The notes: generated from the letters alone by a model not told the origin. A stretch of 64,000 nt of DNA from KBS-96 sp963722585 (GCA_963722585.1 CAVRNU010000005.1:11382-75381); one strand, 5' to 3'. Counted from the stretch's first letter, positions 35,476-44,553 are shown. Numbers and translations: made by a program.

Positions 35476-36021
35476 ATGGAAAATCTTAAACGGGAAAGCA
35501 TTGTTCAGGCTCTTGCAGATGCCTTGCGAAGTCGCGGCAGTTGGACGGGAGAAACCCATGTCCAAAAGACGATGTACTTTCTCCAAGAGCTTCTTGGTGT
35601 CCCCACGGAATTCGAATTCATCCTGTACAAACATGGCCCGTATTCGTTTGACCTCGGTGACGCTTTATCGTCAATGATGGCTGATGGATTTCTGGAATGG
35701 CAGCCTCGAGAGCCTTATGGCCCAAGCATCGTCCCTGGTCCAGCAAGCGCGCGCTTGAAAAAGCTATTTCCGAAAACACCGAAGAAATATGAGCCGCAAA
35801 TAAACTTCGTTGCCGATCGATTGGCCAAGAAAGATGTGAGAGAGCTCGAACGAGTTGCCACCGCACTCTTTGTTAGCCGAAAAGAAACAGCAGATGTCCG
35901 CGAGCGGGCTAACAAGATTCATCAGCTTAAACCGCATGTATCTCTTCCGGATGCGATATCGGCCGTGGAAGAGCTGGACCGGATAGTGGAGGAAACAAGG
36001 TCGGCACAATTGCCTGTTTGA
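35476..36021 (+). CDS. YwgA-like / DUF4065-related protein paired with the HD gene
   Basis: The 181-residue protein starts at an ATG with AGGGAG eight bases upstream. Residues about 29-60 (VQKTMYFLQELLGVPTEFEF then ILYKHGPYSFDLGDAL) match the helical pattern of YwgA and the wider SocA/DUF4065 group, some of which serve as antitoxins or proteolytic adaptors. The C-terminal half is charged and helical. In Bacillus, ywgA also lies beside the HD gene ywfO, as far as I recall, so the pairing seems conserved across phyla. The function is unknown. It could regulate the hydrolase or form a two-gene stress or phage-response system. Confidence 0.6.
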   Translation: MENLKRESIVQALADALRSRGSWTGETHVQKTMYFLQELLGVPTEFEFILYKHGPYSFDLGDALSSMMADGFLEWQPREPYGPSIVPGPASARLKKLFPKTPKKYEPQINFVADRLAKKDVRELERVATALFVSRKETADVRERANKIHQLKPHVSLPDAISAVEELDRIVEETRSAQLPV

Positions 36022-36044
36022 GATTACAGACTATAGTGGCTCAG

Positions 36045-36068
36045 GCTCCTCCTTACGGCCCGAGGAGC
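36045..36068. terminator. Hairpin between convergent genes
   Basis: The stem GCTCCTC/GAGGAGC with a 10-base loop lies between the YwgA-like stop (36021) and the convergent glycine-zipper gene stop (36118). No strong U tract follows on either strand, so termination is only suggested. Confidence 0.4.
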
Positions 36069-36117
36069 GTCTTACTCATTTGCGCACGCTTCTCATGGTT
36101 TGGCAAAACCACCTGGT

Positions 36118-37143
36118 CTACTGGTTAAGATGTTCCGTAATCGGGACGTCGTTGTTGAGCGAAAACGTAACTCGGGTTTCCGCCGCGATTTCCGCTGGTT
36201 TGCCGCGCGTGGTTAGCACGGCTCCGGTTCCGGCCGCGCCTCCCGCGCCGGCGCCAATCGCGGCGCCCTTTCCGCCTCCGGCGAGCGCTCCGATAATGGC
36301 GCCCAACGCAGCGCCGCCGGCTATCTCAGCTCCGTCTTTTTTCTTGCTCGTCGGCCCCTCTTTATCCCATGGCGCTGTTTGAATGGCGACGGTCTGGCCG
36401 TCAGTTGTATGGATCTGGGTCAGAGCGAGCGAGAGGTCGGCTAGTCCCTTCACGCGGCCGGCTTTTTCGGCCTTGAGCACTTTTCCAATCACTCGCGAAC
36501 CGCGGTCGGCAATCACAAACCCGTCAATCACGAGCGGCTGGTCGAGGGTCGCTGTAAAGGTATCTCCCGAATAATTTGTGTTGGTCGAGATTTTCTCGTT
36601 GATCCGGACGGTGATGGGCGTACCCGCCGTGAGGGTAACCGTCTTCGGTTGGCGCGGAGGCGGTGGAGCGGTTTGGGTGTCGGGCTGTGGATTCATGGCC
36701 TGCGCCGGAGCTGCGGGCGCAGGAGGCTGGACCGGGGCAGGCGCCTGTTGCGGCGCCGGTACAGCGGCGGGCGGCGTATTTTGGGCTACCTCTGTCTGCG
36801 CAGGCGGCGTCGCGGCAGGAGCTTCTTCAACCGGACCATTGCCGGTTGCTTGGCTTGACTCCTTCTTGCCTACTCCGGGCCGCGGCTTTCGCTTCTTTTC
36901 AGGCGCGGCAGCTGGAACAGCGTCGTCTTTTGGCGGCTGATCTGGCGTAGCGGCTTCAGGTTCGCTCGCTGGCGCCGCCGGTTGGGCGACTGGAGCCGGG
37001 GCCGGTGCGGGCTGGGCGGGCGTCTGGGTGGCTGCCTGCTCGACGGCAGGCTTATGCAGGCTCGAAACTACGTAAGCCGTGCCGCCCGCCAGGACGATAC
37101 CCGACAAAAACGCAATCAGGATGGTGCTTGTGTTCTTTTGCAC
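36118..37143 (-). CDS. Membrane-anchored protein with Pro/Ala-rich linker and glycine-zipper C-terminus
   Basis: The 341-residue protein has an N-terminal transmembrane helix (ILIAFLSGIVLAGGTAYVV). A low-complexity Pro/Ala/Gln linker follows (about 35-165), then a beta-rich domain (GTPITVRINEKISTNTNYSG, LVIDGFVIADRGSRVIGKVL). A glycine-zipper segment lies near the end (about 265-305; GGAALGAIIGALAGGGKGAA), and a last strand reads RVTFSLNNDVP. Beta-domain plus glycine-zipper proteins are common in acidobacteria and are probably envelope-associated, but have no known role. The gene is convergent with the HD/YwgA-like operon. Confidence 0.7.
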   Translation of the reverse strand: MQKNTSTILIAFLSGIVLAGGTAYVVSSLHKPAVEQAATQTPAQPAPAPAPVAQPAAPASEPEAATPDQPPKDDAVPAAAPEKKRKPRPGVGKKESSQATGNGPVEEAPAATPPAQTEVAQNTPPAAVPAPQQAPAPVQPPAPAAPAQAMNPQPDTQTAPPPPRQPKTVTLTAGTPITVRINEKISTNTNYSGDTFTATLDQPLVIDGFVIADRGSRVIGKVLKAEKAGRVKGLADLSLALTQIHTTDGQTVAIQTAPWDKEGPTSKKKDGAEIAGGAALGAIIGALAGGGKGAAIGAGAGGAAGTGAVLTTRGKPAEIAAETRVTFSLNNDVPITEHLNQ

Positions 37144-37427
37144 GCGAAACTCCCTACATCTACTTGAACGTGCATCGCAGAGTAGGAGTTACAGCGCAGT
37201 GCCTGCCGCTACTCTGGCTTGGGCTGCGGAAATTCCTTATCCCTCCTACCCTTCGCCACTCTAGTCAATAATAGTACCTTCCAGTACGACGATACCGTCC
37301 GATTTCTTGCACTACCTGCGCGAGCTATGTCACTCTTTTGAACAGGGTTAGTTTGCTAATTCCCCAACGTTTTGTGGAAAACCGGAGGAAGCATGTGGAT
37401 TCAGCTATGAATTAGGCGCTGAAGCCA

Positions 37428-40400
37428 TTGAAATCCTATATGGGAACTCAGAGGACGCAATGTTTTGGCGCTGATATATCACCCGGGACAAAGCTTTACG
37501 CACTGGACGGCGAAACTCTCGATCGCCGTTCAGTGTTTTTAAGCTTAGCCGTGCCGGGTGATCTTAAGGGCAATGTCCGGCAATACGCGTGCACCTTTTC
37601 TCACGCGCCAGACTTCTGCAAATGGCTTGCCCTTCCGGGCGATGGAGTGCATTTCCGCATGGCGGCGCGATCGGAGAGGCGCCGAAACATGCGCGATCTC
37701 CTTCGTGAGGAACGTGAAGCATTCATGAGCGCGCCGGCACAACCGCGTTGGCTTGGCATTGCGTGCTCCGATCGCTCCTTCCGTCTGCTGATGACATTGT
37801 CGTGCGAACAGGCTTTGGATTGCAAAACCTACGCCTGCGCCTGCCTCGAACTGTGTGGGGAAGCTGACGCGAGCCGCTCCATGCTTCAGTCATTGACGGC
37901 GTCGTTCGATTCCCTATCAGGGATAAGCGATTGCATTTTGCAGCTGGCCCTCGAAGAAAGTCGCCTGTCTCCTTTTTTCCGCGCGGCCGCTGCCTCGGAT
38001 TTAGGGAGTTCAGCGGCGGCGGAACGGGTCTCCGTTAGCCGGACATTATCGAAGCAAGCGAGCGCGGGGCTGAGAGATTTTGCAAAAAGGAACGGATTCG
38101 ACCTCGAAACCCTTTTAGCTGCTTCCTGGGCGCACTTGCTGTCGTGCTATTCGGGAGAGGATCCGGTGCCTGTGTGGAGGAGAAACACACAAGCTGTTGC
38201 GGACCAGGCTGCTGAATCTTTAGCGTGTGTGCCTGTGTCGGCTGGAAAAGATCGGACTGTCTACGAATGGTTGTGTTCCGTTTCCCGCGCTCAGGAAGCT
38301 GAAAACTTCTCGAGCTGCAACCAGGTCGACACCGTTTTGATGGTCTCCCAGTCCGCTAGCGACCCCCTGTTGCGCCTGCTCGAAGAAGCTACAAGCAGAG
38401 TGATCCTTCACGTCTCCGACGAGCCTGCGCTTTCGCTTTCGCTGTCCTACATGAGAGAACAGCTCAGCGGAGAGTTTGCACGCACCCTGTTGGCCTGCCT
38501 CGAAACCATCGCCTGCCAACTGCCATCATCGAATTTAAAATTTGCTCACGAACTCGAGCTAATCCCGTGCGACCTTCGAGCTCGATACCTGGCGGCGCCG
38601 CGGGGAGCCGCAGCCTCGGCGGACAAATTCCAGCGGTTAGTGCACGAACTGATTGAAGAGCAGTGCCGGCGTGCGCCCCAGCGGGTTGCAGCCATCTGGA
38701 AGGGCGAGAAAATAACCTACGCACATCTGGACAGGCGGGCCAATCAACTCGCTCGGCGCCTCCTTCGCATGGGAGCCGGCCCCGATCAGCCGGTCGCTGT
38801 CCACCTTGGCCGGTCGATCGATTTGCTGGTTGCCATACTTGGCATTCTGAAGGCCGGAGCTGCTTACCTGCCGCTCGATGCTTCGCTTCCCGGCGGCCGT
38901 GTCGAAACGGTCTTGCGCGAATCCGAGGCGCCCATCGTGATCACCTCGAGCGCGCTTCGCGGAAGGTTCTCTCCCGGCGCGTCAAGCGTTCTGTGCCTTG
39001 ATTCCGAGCGCCAGGCGCTTGAACAAGAGAACGGCTCGCGGGTTCAGTCTTCGGTTCGGCCCGAGAACCTGGTGTACATCACCTATACATCCGGTTCGAC
39101 AGGTAAGCCGAAGGGAGCGATGATCGAACACCGCCAGTTGATGGCTTCCTTCGCCGGCACAAAGCAAATGTACGGATCCGCCCGGGGCGTTTGGCTTGCC
39201 GCCGCCAGTATCTCGTTCGATATCTCCATCAACGAACTTATCTTTCCTCTGACCACAGGGTCGACCATCGTTCTTCACGAAGGTGACGAGGGCAAGCCTC
39301 TTATCTCCGGTCCTGGGTCGATTCCAGAACAGATGATCGAGCACCGAGTCACCTACTTCCAGTCGACGCCGGCGCTCGTTGAGATGCTATTAAGCCATCC
39401 TTCGGCTGAAAAGGCGCTGAGAGGGATTCGCAAAATGACGGTAGGAGGTGAAGCGTTCCCTCCCGCTCTTGCCGGCAAGCTCATCCGGCTTATGCCAGCA
39501 GGGGCCGTGCTGAACGCCTACGGACCGACAGAGACAACGATTTGCGCGTCATGCCATTCGGTGCGAAAAGTGGAGAGCTCGATACCGATCGGCCGGCCAT
39601 TCGTTAACGCCCGCTTCTACGTGGTCGATAAATGGAACAGGCTGCTGCCGCCTCTTGCGCCCGGCGAGCTGTATATCGGTGGTCCCATTGTCGCGCGCGG
39701 CTATCATCGCCGGCCCGACTTAACGTCGGAGCACTTTCTCCGCGACCCGTTTGTGGCCCATCCAGACGCCCGTTTGTACCGTACGGGCGATATTGTCCGG
39801 CTGAATACGAAAGACGAAGCAGAATTTATCACCCGAACGGATGCACAGGTAAAAATTCACGGATATCGAATTGAATTAGGCGAAATAGAAGCGGCATTGA
39901 CGAGTCATCGCTGCGTTCAGCAGGCAGCCGTCCTCGTTCAAAATGCCGGCAACGACCGTCGTTTAGTGGGATATGTCCGGTCAAAGCCGGGCACAAATCC
40001 AACCATGGCCGAACTGCGGGAACATCTGCGGAACACTCTTCCGGAATACATGGTCCCATCCGTCCTGGTGTCTCTCGAACAATTTCCTGTGAATGGCAGC
40101 GGCAAAATAGACCGAGCGCGCCTACCGGAGCCCGAAGTTCAAACTCCTGGTCTTGAAAGCGACGACGCCGCGCCGAAGCAGGAAATCGCTCCGCCAGTAG
40201 ACAAGGCGACCCAGGAAATAGAAACAGACCTCTGCAACTGGTGCAAGGAACTACTCGGCGGTGCCGCGATCTCGCCGAGCGACGATTTCTTCGCGATCGG
40301 TGGGCAATCGCTAATTGCAGCCCAACTCGTCCAGCGAGTGGCGAAAAAATACAACGTCCACTTGCGGCTCAGCGCCTTCGTCCGGACGAGAAAACTGCGC

Positions 40401-41327
40401 GCCATTGCTCAATCGATACAAAATGAGCGAACGGGCGATTGTTCTCAACCGTTCCAAGATTCGGTTCTCGTTACGATTCGCGCGGACGGCTCAAAGCCGC
40501 CGGTCTTCCTCTTGGCAGGTATCGGTGGAAGCGTTGTCAATTTCGAGTTGCTGGCACGGTCGTTGGATCTTGACCGGCCTGTGTATGGCATCGAGACGCA
40601 TGGGCTCGATCAACGCAACGAGGTTTTAACGAAAGTCGAGGATATGGCCAGCGTTTACCTCAGTGAGATCCGCACGATTCAGCCCTCAGGTCCGTATCAT
40701 CTGGTGGGTTATTCCTTCGGTGGAGTGGTTGCCTACGAAATGGCGCACCAGCTCAACTCCTCCGGTGAACAGGTTGGAGTCATCGGGCTCATCGATACCT
40801 CGGAGCACCACTATCAACAACAGGTGATCGCGGGTTTGAGACCGGCCCAACGCTGGCAGTCCGTCTACAAAGATCGTCTGCGCCGCCTGATTTTCGGTCC
40901 GCGCCGGTTCGACGCTGTGGCGGTCCGCCTTCGTGACGCAGCAGTCCGGGCCGTTTTCGTACTTTTTGCGAGGCTTGGCCGTCCTCTGCCGCTTAAAGTC
41001 GGCAGTTCCGAAGACCGCAATTTTTACGCTCTCGACCAATACATTCCCCAACCATACGAGGATGCGATTCATCTGTTCCGCTGCATGGATACCGATCGCT
41101 TTGACGGAGACGACCCACTGCTCGGATGGGGACGGCTCGCGAAAGAAATCATGGTGCATCCCGTGCCAGGGCAGCACGGGGTCGTTATGCGCGCTCCATA
41201 CGTTCACAGCTTGGGAAAAACCATGGAAGCGTGTCTGAGTTCCGCCGAGCAAGAACTCGCCAGCCATCCATCCCCGTTCACTCCCGATTCCGTCGAGAGC
41301 GAATTGCCTATCGCAACTCCAGCCTGA
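37428..41327 (+). CDS. Lone nonribosomal peptide synthetase: degenerate C, A, T, TE
   Basis: The 1,299-residue protein starts at a TTG (37428), with an ATG at 37440 as alternative. Residues 1-395 resemble a condensation domain but lack the HHxxxDG motif. The adenylation domain (about 400-900) is complete: ITYTSGSTGKPKGAM, FDISINELIFPL, VGGEAFPPAL, NAYGPTETTIC, YRTGDIVRL and NGSGKIDRARLPEPE. The carrier domain has DDFFAIGGQSLIAAQL, with the phosphopantetheine serine near 960. The type I thioesterase has GYSFGGVVAYEM near 1093 and a late histidine in PGQHGVVM. It would activate one amino acid or related acid and release it by hydrolysis or cyclisation. No other synthetase, tailoring, transport or PPTase gene is beside it. 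Confidence 0.9.
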   Translation: MKSYMGTQRTQCFGADISPGTKLYALDGETLDRRSVFLSLAVPGDLKGNVRQYACTFSHAPDFCKWLALPGDGVHFRMAARSERRRNMRDLLREEREAFMSAPAQPRWLGIACSDRSFRLLMTLSCEQALDCKTYACACLELCGEADASRSMLQSLTASFDSLSGISDCILQLALEESRLSPFFRAAAASDLGSSAAAERVSVSRTLSKQASAGLRDFAKRNGFDLETLLAASWAHLLSCYSGEDPVPVWRRNTQAVADQAAESLACVPVSAGKDRTVYEWLCSVSRAQEAENFSSCNQVDTVLMVSQSASDPLLRLLEEATSRVILHVSDEPALSLSLSYMREQLSGEFARTLLACLETIACQLPSSNLKFAHELELIPCDLRARYLAAPRGAAASADKFQRLVHELIEEQCRRAPQRVAAIWKGEKITYAHLDRRANQLARRLLRMGAGPDQPVAVHLGRSIDLLVAILGILKAGAAYLPLDASLPGGRVETVLRESEAPIVITSSALRGRFSPGASSVLCLDSERQALEQENGSRVQSSVRPENLVYITYTSGSTGKPKGAMIEHRQLMASFAGTKQMYGSARGVWLAAASISFDISINELIFPLTTGSTIVLHEGDEGKPLISGPGSIPEQMIEHRVTYFQSTPALVEMLLSHPSAEKALRGIRKMTVGGEAFPPALAGKLIRLMPAGAVLNAYGPTETTICASCHSVRKVESSIPIGRPFVNARFYVVDKWNRLLPPLAPGELYIGGPIVARGYHRRPDLTSEHFLRDPFVAHPDARLYRTGDIVRLNTKDEAEFITRTDAQVKIHGYRIELGEIEAALTSHRCVQQAAVLVQNAGNDRRLVGYVRSKPGTNPTMAELREHLRNTLPEYMVPSVLVSLEQFPVNGSGKIDRARLPEPEVQTPGLESDDAAPKQEIAPPVDKATQEIETDLCNWCKELLGGAAISPSDDFFAIGGQSLIAAQLVQRVAKKYNVHLRLSAFVRTRKLRAIAQSIQNERTGDCSQPFQDSVLVTIRADGSKPPVFLLAGIGGSVVNFELLARSLDLDRPVYGIETHGLDQRNEVLTKVEDMASVYLSEIRTIQPSGPYHLVGYSFGGVVAYEMAHQLNSSGEQVGVIGLIDTSEHHYQQQVIAGLRPAQRWQSVYKDRLRRLIFGPRRFDAVAVRLRDAAVRAVFVLFARLGRPLPLKVGSSEDRNFYALDQYIPQPYEDAIHLFRCMDTDRFDGDDPLLGWGRLAKEIMVHPVPGQHGVVMRAPYVHSLGKTMEACLSSAEQELASHPSPFTPDSVESELPIATPA

Positions 41328-41357
41328 AACCTGGGTTTCTGGCCTTATAACTGCGGC

Positions 41358-41822
41358 TTAAGAGCCGCGTGACACGTAACCGATCGGCATGTGCTCGATC
41401 ACCTCCGACGGGTGGAGTCTGCGTTGGTCCAGATAGACCACAGCCTCGTTATAGCGCTGCAACTGAATGCGGTAGAAATCAATGACTGTATGGAGCAAAG
41501 CGCCAAGCCCGCACCACTGTCGCAACAACGCCACGGCTTGCGGGAAGCTCACCCAGTGATAGAGTTCGGCGAAACGAATGACATCGCCGCCACGGCCGCA
41601 GCCGTAGCAGTAGAACAGGCGCTTGTTGAGATCCAGCAGGAAGCTGGGCTTGTGATCAGTGTGCAGCGGACACAACCCCATCCATCGGCCACCACTGAGC
41701 GCTCGCAGCGCATCGCCCCGGAAACGGTATCGGCTGCGGGAGGTAGCCACCGAATGGCAGCTTGTCTGTGCGGAAATGATTTTCGGGTTAAAATGTAGTT
41801 CTCGATGAGAGAACAGACGCAA
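41358..41822 (-). CDS. CHC2 zinc-finger primase-like fragment
   Basis: The 154-residue frame has a CHC2-type zinc-binding pattern: Cys-Pro-Leu-His (GLCPLHTDHKPSF) followed by Cys-x2-Cys (LFYCYGCGRGGDVIRFAELY). This is the DNA-binding module at the N-terminus of bacterial primases. No TOPRIM catalytic domain follows, and the frame stops shortly after a helical LHTVIDFYRIQLQRYNEAVV segment. Housekeeping DnaG is about 600 residues, so this is either a short stand-alone CHC2 protein or the broken end of a mobile-element primase. The first 35 residues look unlike the family. It ends 31 bases from the NRPS stop (convergent). Confidence 0.6.
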   Translation of the reverse strand: MRLFSHRELHFNPKIISAQTSCHSVATSRSRYRFRGDALRALSGGRWMGLCPLHTDHKPSFLLDLNKRLFYCYGCGRGGDVIRFAELYHWVSFPQAVALLRQWCGLGALLHTVIDFYRIQLQRYNEAVVYLDQRRLHPSEVIEHMPIGYVSRGS

Positions 41823-41981
41823 GGCGGCTGTGAAATCCGCACGTTCTCACCCAGTCCGTGCTGTCCCTTATCTGTTTTATCATTACAAAAGGTGAAAACA
41901 GGTAGACAACAGAGATGGGATGGACAGCGCAGCAGAATCGGAAGTCCTGTTGAATGAGCTAAGCACAAGGAATAACAACAA

Positions 41982-42056
<75 letters not shown>

Positions 42057-42146
42057 TGTTTTCAATGACTTGGGAAGAACCGAAAAACACGCGTTACTCC
42101 GTTTACTCCGTTTTCTTTCCAACCCTCGCCTGAATCGCGGGTTTCA

Positions 42147-43256
42147 CTACTGAATCACCTCAGATTCGAGGCGCTTCACTGCTTCACTCTTCTGCTCGAG
42201 ATCGCTGAGCGAATAGACCTCCATACTGACGCCCAGACCGTGCCCGCGCTGGTCGGCGGAGACCTTGTCATCGATCTTGGCTTTCCGGGACAGGCTGGCG
42301 TTTGTTCGACGGAGAACCTGGAATGTGGCCCACTCCAGTCCAATGATCTCCAGCTTCGGCCGCATGTGCCGATTCCAGAGATTGTCGCGGCTGAGCGGCG
42401 TGTTACGCTCCGTCGGAAACAGATACGCCTCCGGGCTGACGTTCAACAGCAAGCTTCTCCAAACCGCGATCTCCATTGCGGTGCCAGGCGAGAGAGCAAC
42501 CTTTCTTGCCGTGCGTCGGCCCTTCCGACCCTTTGGCGTATCGAGCGTCCCCTTATACACTCGCTGTTCGACGGCGACGTGATCGTCGAAAACGTTACAG
42601 AGCCGCAGCGCCAGGATCTCGCCGGGACGTAAGCCCTCAAAAATTGCCAGGCGAAAGATCAACCGCTCACGAAGATCGAAAACGCCTAATGCTTGGCGAA
42701 TCTCAGCTGGAATCAACACGCGTTTTTCCCCATCCGGCTTACATGCCGGAGTGAAGAGGGCGGCTGCCGGATTAAAGGGCACAATACCGTCGCTCACCGC
42801 CATCTTGAAAATGGAATTGAGATCCCATCTCAGGTGATCGACGGTGCTGCGGGATGCCGTGGGCGCCTTCTGATCCAGAAAGGCCTGCATCTGCTCACGG
42901 GTAATCTGTTGCAGAAGACGGTCTCCCAACGGGGGCAGGAGATGGTAAGTCATTCGGGGCTCAGTGGTCACACGAGTAGACTCCTTCCATTTGCGGCGAA
43001 CTACCGGAAGAAAGATTTCCTCCAAGTAGACCCTGAAAGTGTAGATGGGCTTTTGCGATTGGCCGGCGACCTCGTTGAACGGTTTGAGAATGACCGCTAA
43101 TCGGGCCTCGGCTTCGCTCTTTGGCATGTCGGTGCAGCGGCCAAGAACTTTGGACTTCTTCTGTCCCTGCTCCCACCACTGTGCGACCCAGACTTTCTGG
43201 CGACCGTGCTTGCGCGGACGGACGCTGCCTTTTTGAAATCGTTTGCGACGCATCAA
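42147..43256 (-). CDS. Tyrosine-type site-specific integrase
   Basis: The 369-residue protein has a basic N-terminal arm-binding part (RRKRFQKGSVRPRKHGRQKV), a core-binding domain around 90-140 (REQMQAFLDQKAPTASRSTV), and a C-terminal catalytic domain. Catalytic positions seen are the first Arg in FEGLRPGEILAL, the second Arg in FQVLRRTNASL, the His in RGHGLGVSMEVYS and the Tyr within that stretch. The first box-II position is Gln rather than the usual His. It lies directly beside tRNA-Gly and next to an excisionase-like gene, as in integrative elements. Confidence 0.9.
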   Translation of the reverse strand: MMRRKRFQKGSVRPRKHGRQKVWVAQWWEQGQKKSKVLGRCTDMPKSEAEARLAVILKPFNEVAGQSQKPIYTFRVYLEEIFLPVVRRKWKESTRVTTEPRMTYHLLPPLGDRLLQQITREQMQAFLDQKAPTASRSTVDHLRWDLNSIFKMAVSDGIVPFNPAAALFTPACKPDGEKRVLIPAEIRQALGVFDLRERLIFRLAIFEGLRPGEILALRLCNVFDDHVAVEQRVYKGTLDTPKGRKGRRTARKVALSPGTAMEIAVWRSLLLNVSPEAYLFPTERNTPLSRDNLWNRHMRPKLEIIGLEWATFQVLRRTNASLSRKAKIDDKVSADQRGHGLGVSMEVYSLSDLEQKSEAVKRLESEVIQ

Positions 43257-43305
43257 GGATTACCTTTCTTGCGTCCACAACGATGCATTCTGACATGCCG
43301 TCATC

Positions 43306-43500
43306 TTACCTGGCCTTGTTTGCTTCAAGCCATTGCTGAAGCCATTCGCGGCGGACCACCTTGCGCCGGCCCATTGGTAGATGCATCAGCCGAGGCAGGC
43401 CCCGGAGGTTGCCTCGCAGCGCGTTTTGCACGTGAGCCTTCGAACAGCGAAGGACCTTCGCCACTTCGTCGATGGTCAGGATGTCTGCTGAGTTTTCCAT
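43306..43500 (-). CDS. Excisionase-like helix-turn-helix protein (MerR/Xis fold)
   Basis: The 64-residue protein begins MENSADILTIDEVAKVLRCS and continues AHVQNALRGN, MGRRKVVRREWLQQWLEAN, the winged-helix pattern of small excisionase/HTH_17 proteins. It is co-directional with and 49 bases upstream of the integrase, suggesting a joint operon controlling integration and excision. The ATG at 43500 is preceded by GAGAGGAGAAC, a good ribosome-binding site. Confidence 0.82.
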   Translation of the reverse strand: MENSADILTIDEVAKVLRCSKAHVQNALRGNLRGLPRLMHLPMGRRKVVRREWLQQWLEANKAR

Positions 43501-43574
43501 GTTCTCCTCTCACCCTGTAAGCCGTGGCAGGCGCAGTTCGTGACTGAGGTGCTGAACTGAGAGCAGGAAAAACG

Positions 43575-43703
43575 TTCGGCATTCTAGGGGCGCACGTTAT
43601 TCACAAAGAGCATTGGAAAATGGCCGGGCCTTTCGGCAAACTCGGGGCGCTTTGGAGACAGTTATTCGGCATTCTGGGGGCGGAAGTTCGGCATTCTAGG
43701 GGC
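43575..43703 (+). repeat. Iteron-like direct repeats, four copies
   Basis: TTCGGCATTCTAGGGGC occurs at 43575-43591 and 43687-43703. A copy with one change is at 43665-43681, and a weaker copy (TTCGGCAAACTCGGGGC) at 43632-43648. Start-to-start distances are 57, 33 and 22 bases, near multiples of one helical turn. They lie in the otherwise gene-free 43501-43851 stretch upstream of the excisionase-like gene. They could be recombination-directionality sites, an operator, a replication origin, or the multiple terminal repeats of a lost IS21-like element. Confidence 0.7.
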
Positions 43704-43851
43704 ATATATAATCCTGACGGTTCCTGTACCTAATCCTCTAGTCGGCTTGTGGATTTGTGGATTACCGTCCCCAGAGGCAATCCGCGCGCCGCCAGGCGGG
43801 AAAAGTTTGGGATGGGTCATAGATGCTTGACGTCAGCGTCAAACAAGAAAC

Positions 43852-44553
43852 ATGAATCAAGCGCGCCTCATCATCCCCGACGTTCACCACAAACTGCAGC
43901 TCGTTGAGAAAGTCCGAACGAATCACTTAGGTACGCCGGCCATTTTCTTGGGCGATTACTTCGACGACTTCGAGGACACTGTTGACGACATGAAGGCGAC
44001 GTGTCGTTGGCTTAAAAAGGTCCTTGAAAACAGCGATGATGAATTTCTTTTGGGCAATCACTGCTTCGCCTATGTGTCCTATGAGCTTGGCCTGCGTTGG
44101 GGCTTTTGTACGGGATGGCGAGCCGACAAGCAGCAAGTGTTTCATGAGTACTTTTCGAAAGACACACTGCTGGATCGAGGTTCATGGCTCACGCGATGTC
44201 AGGGCTGGCTCATAAGCCATGCGGGTCTTTCAAACGATCTTTATAGATCATTCCGCAAACGCAGAACGATTGATGAAATCGTCCAATGGGTGGCTGATGC
44301 TGAAGCCGCGCTGAGAGCTGGAGTACAACATCCGGCGTTCTTGGCCGGAGTAGATCGTGGCGGCAGTCAGAAATCCGGCGGCATTCTTTGGTGCGACTGG
44401 GAACGATTCAAGCCGATACCCGGCATTCGCCAGGTTGTGGGACATACTCCGGGCGCAGAGGTCCGCTTCAGGAAGAACGACGTGTGTCTCGATACCCATC
44501 TGCGCCACTATGGTCTACTTGAGGACGGGAAATTGACGATTCTAGAGCCGTAA
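43852..44553 (+). CDS. Calcineurin-like metallophosphoesterase
   Basis: The 233-residue protein has the five metallophosphoesterase motifs: Asp-x-His (IIPDVHHKLQ), FLGDYFDDFEDT, the Asn-His of LLGNHCFAY, a His in ISHAGLSND, and Gly-His-Thr-Pro (VVGHTPGAEV). The two-metal centre is therefore complete. It resembles bis(5'-nucleosyl)-tetraphosphatase and PP2A-like phosphatases, but the substrate is unknown. It is the first cargo gene after the integration module on the plus strand, with no clear ribosome-binding site. Its base composition looks less G/C-biased than its neighbours. Confidence 0.85.
   Translation: MNQARLIIPDVHHKLQLVEKVRTNHLGTPAIFLGDYFDDFEDTVDDMKATCRWLKKVLENSDDEFLLGNHCFAYVSYELGLRWGFCTGWRADKQQVFHEYFSKDTLLDRGSWLTRCQGWLISHAGLSNDLYRSFRKRRTIDEIVQWVADAEAALRAGVQHPAFLAGVDRGGSQKSGGILWCDWERFKPIPGIRQVVGHTPGAEVRFRKNDVCLDTHLRHYGLLEDGKLTILEP

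Noticed and set aside
43575..43703. Short repeats as a mini-CRISPR
   Set aside because: Units are only 17 bases, spacers are 5 to 40 bases and unequal, and no cas gene is present.
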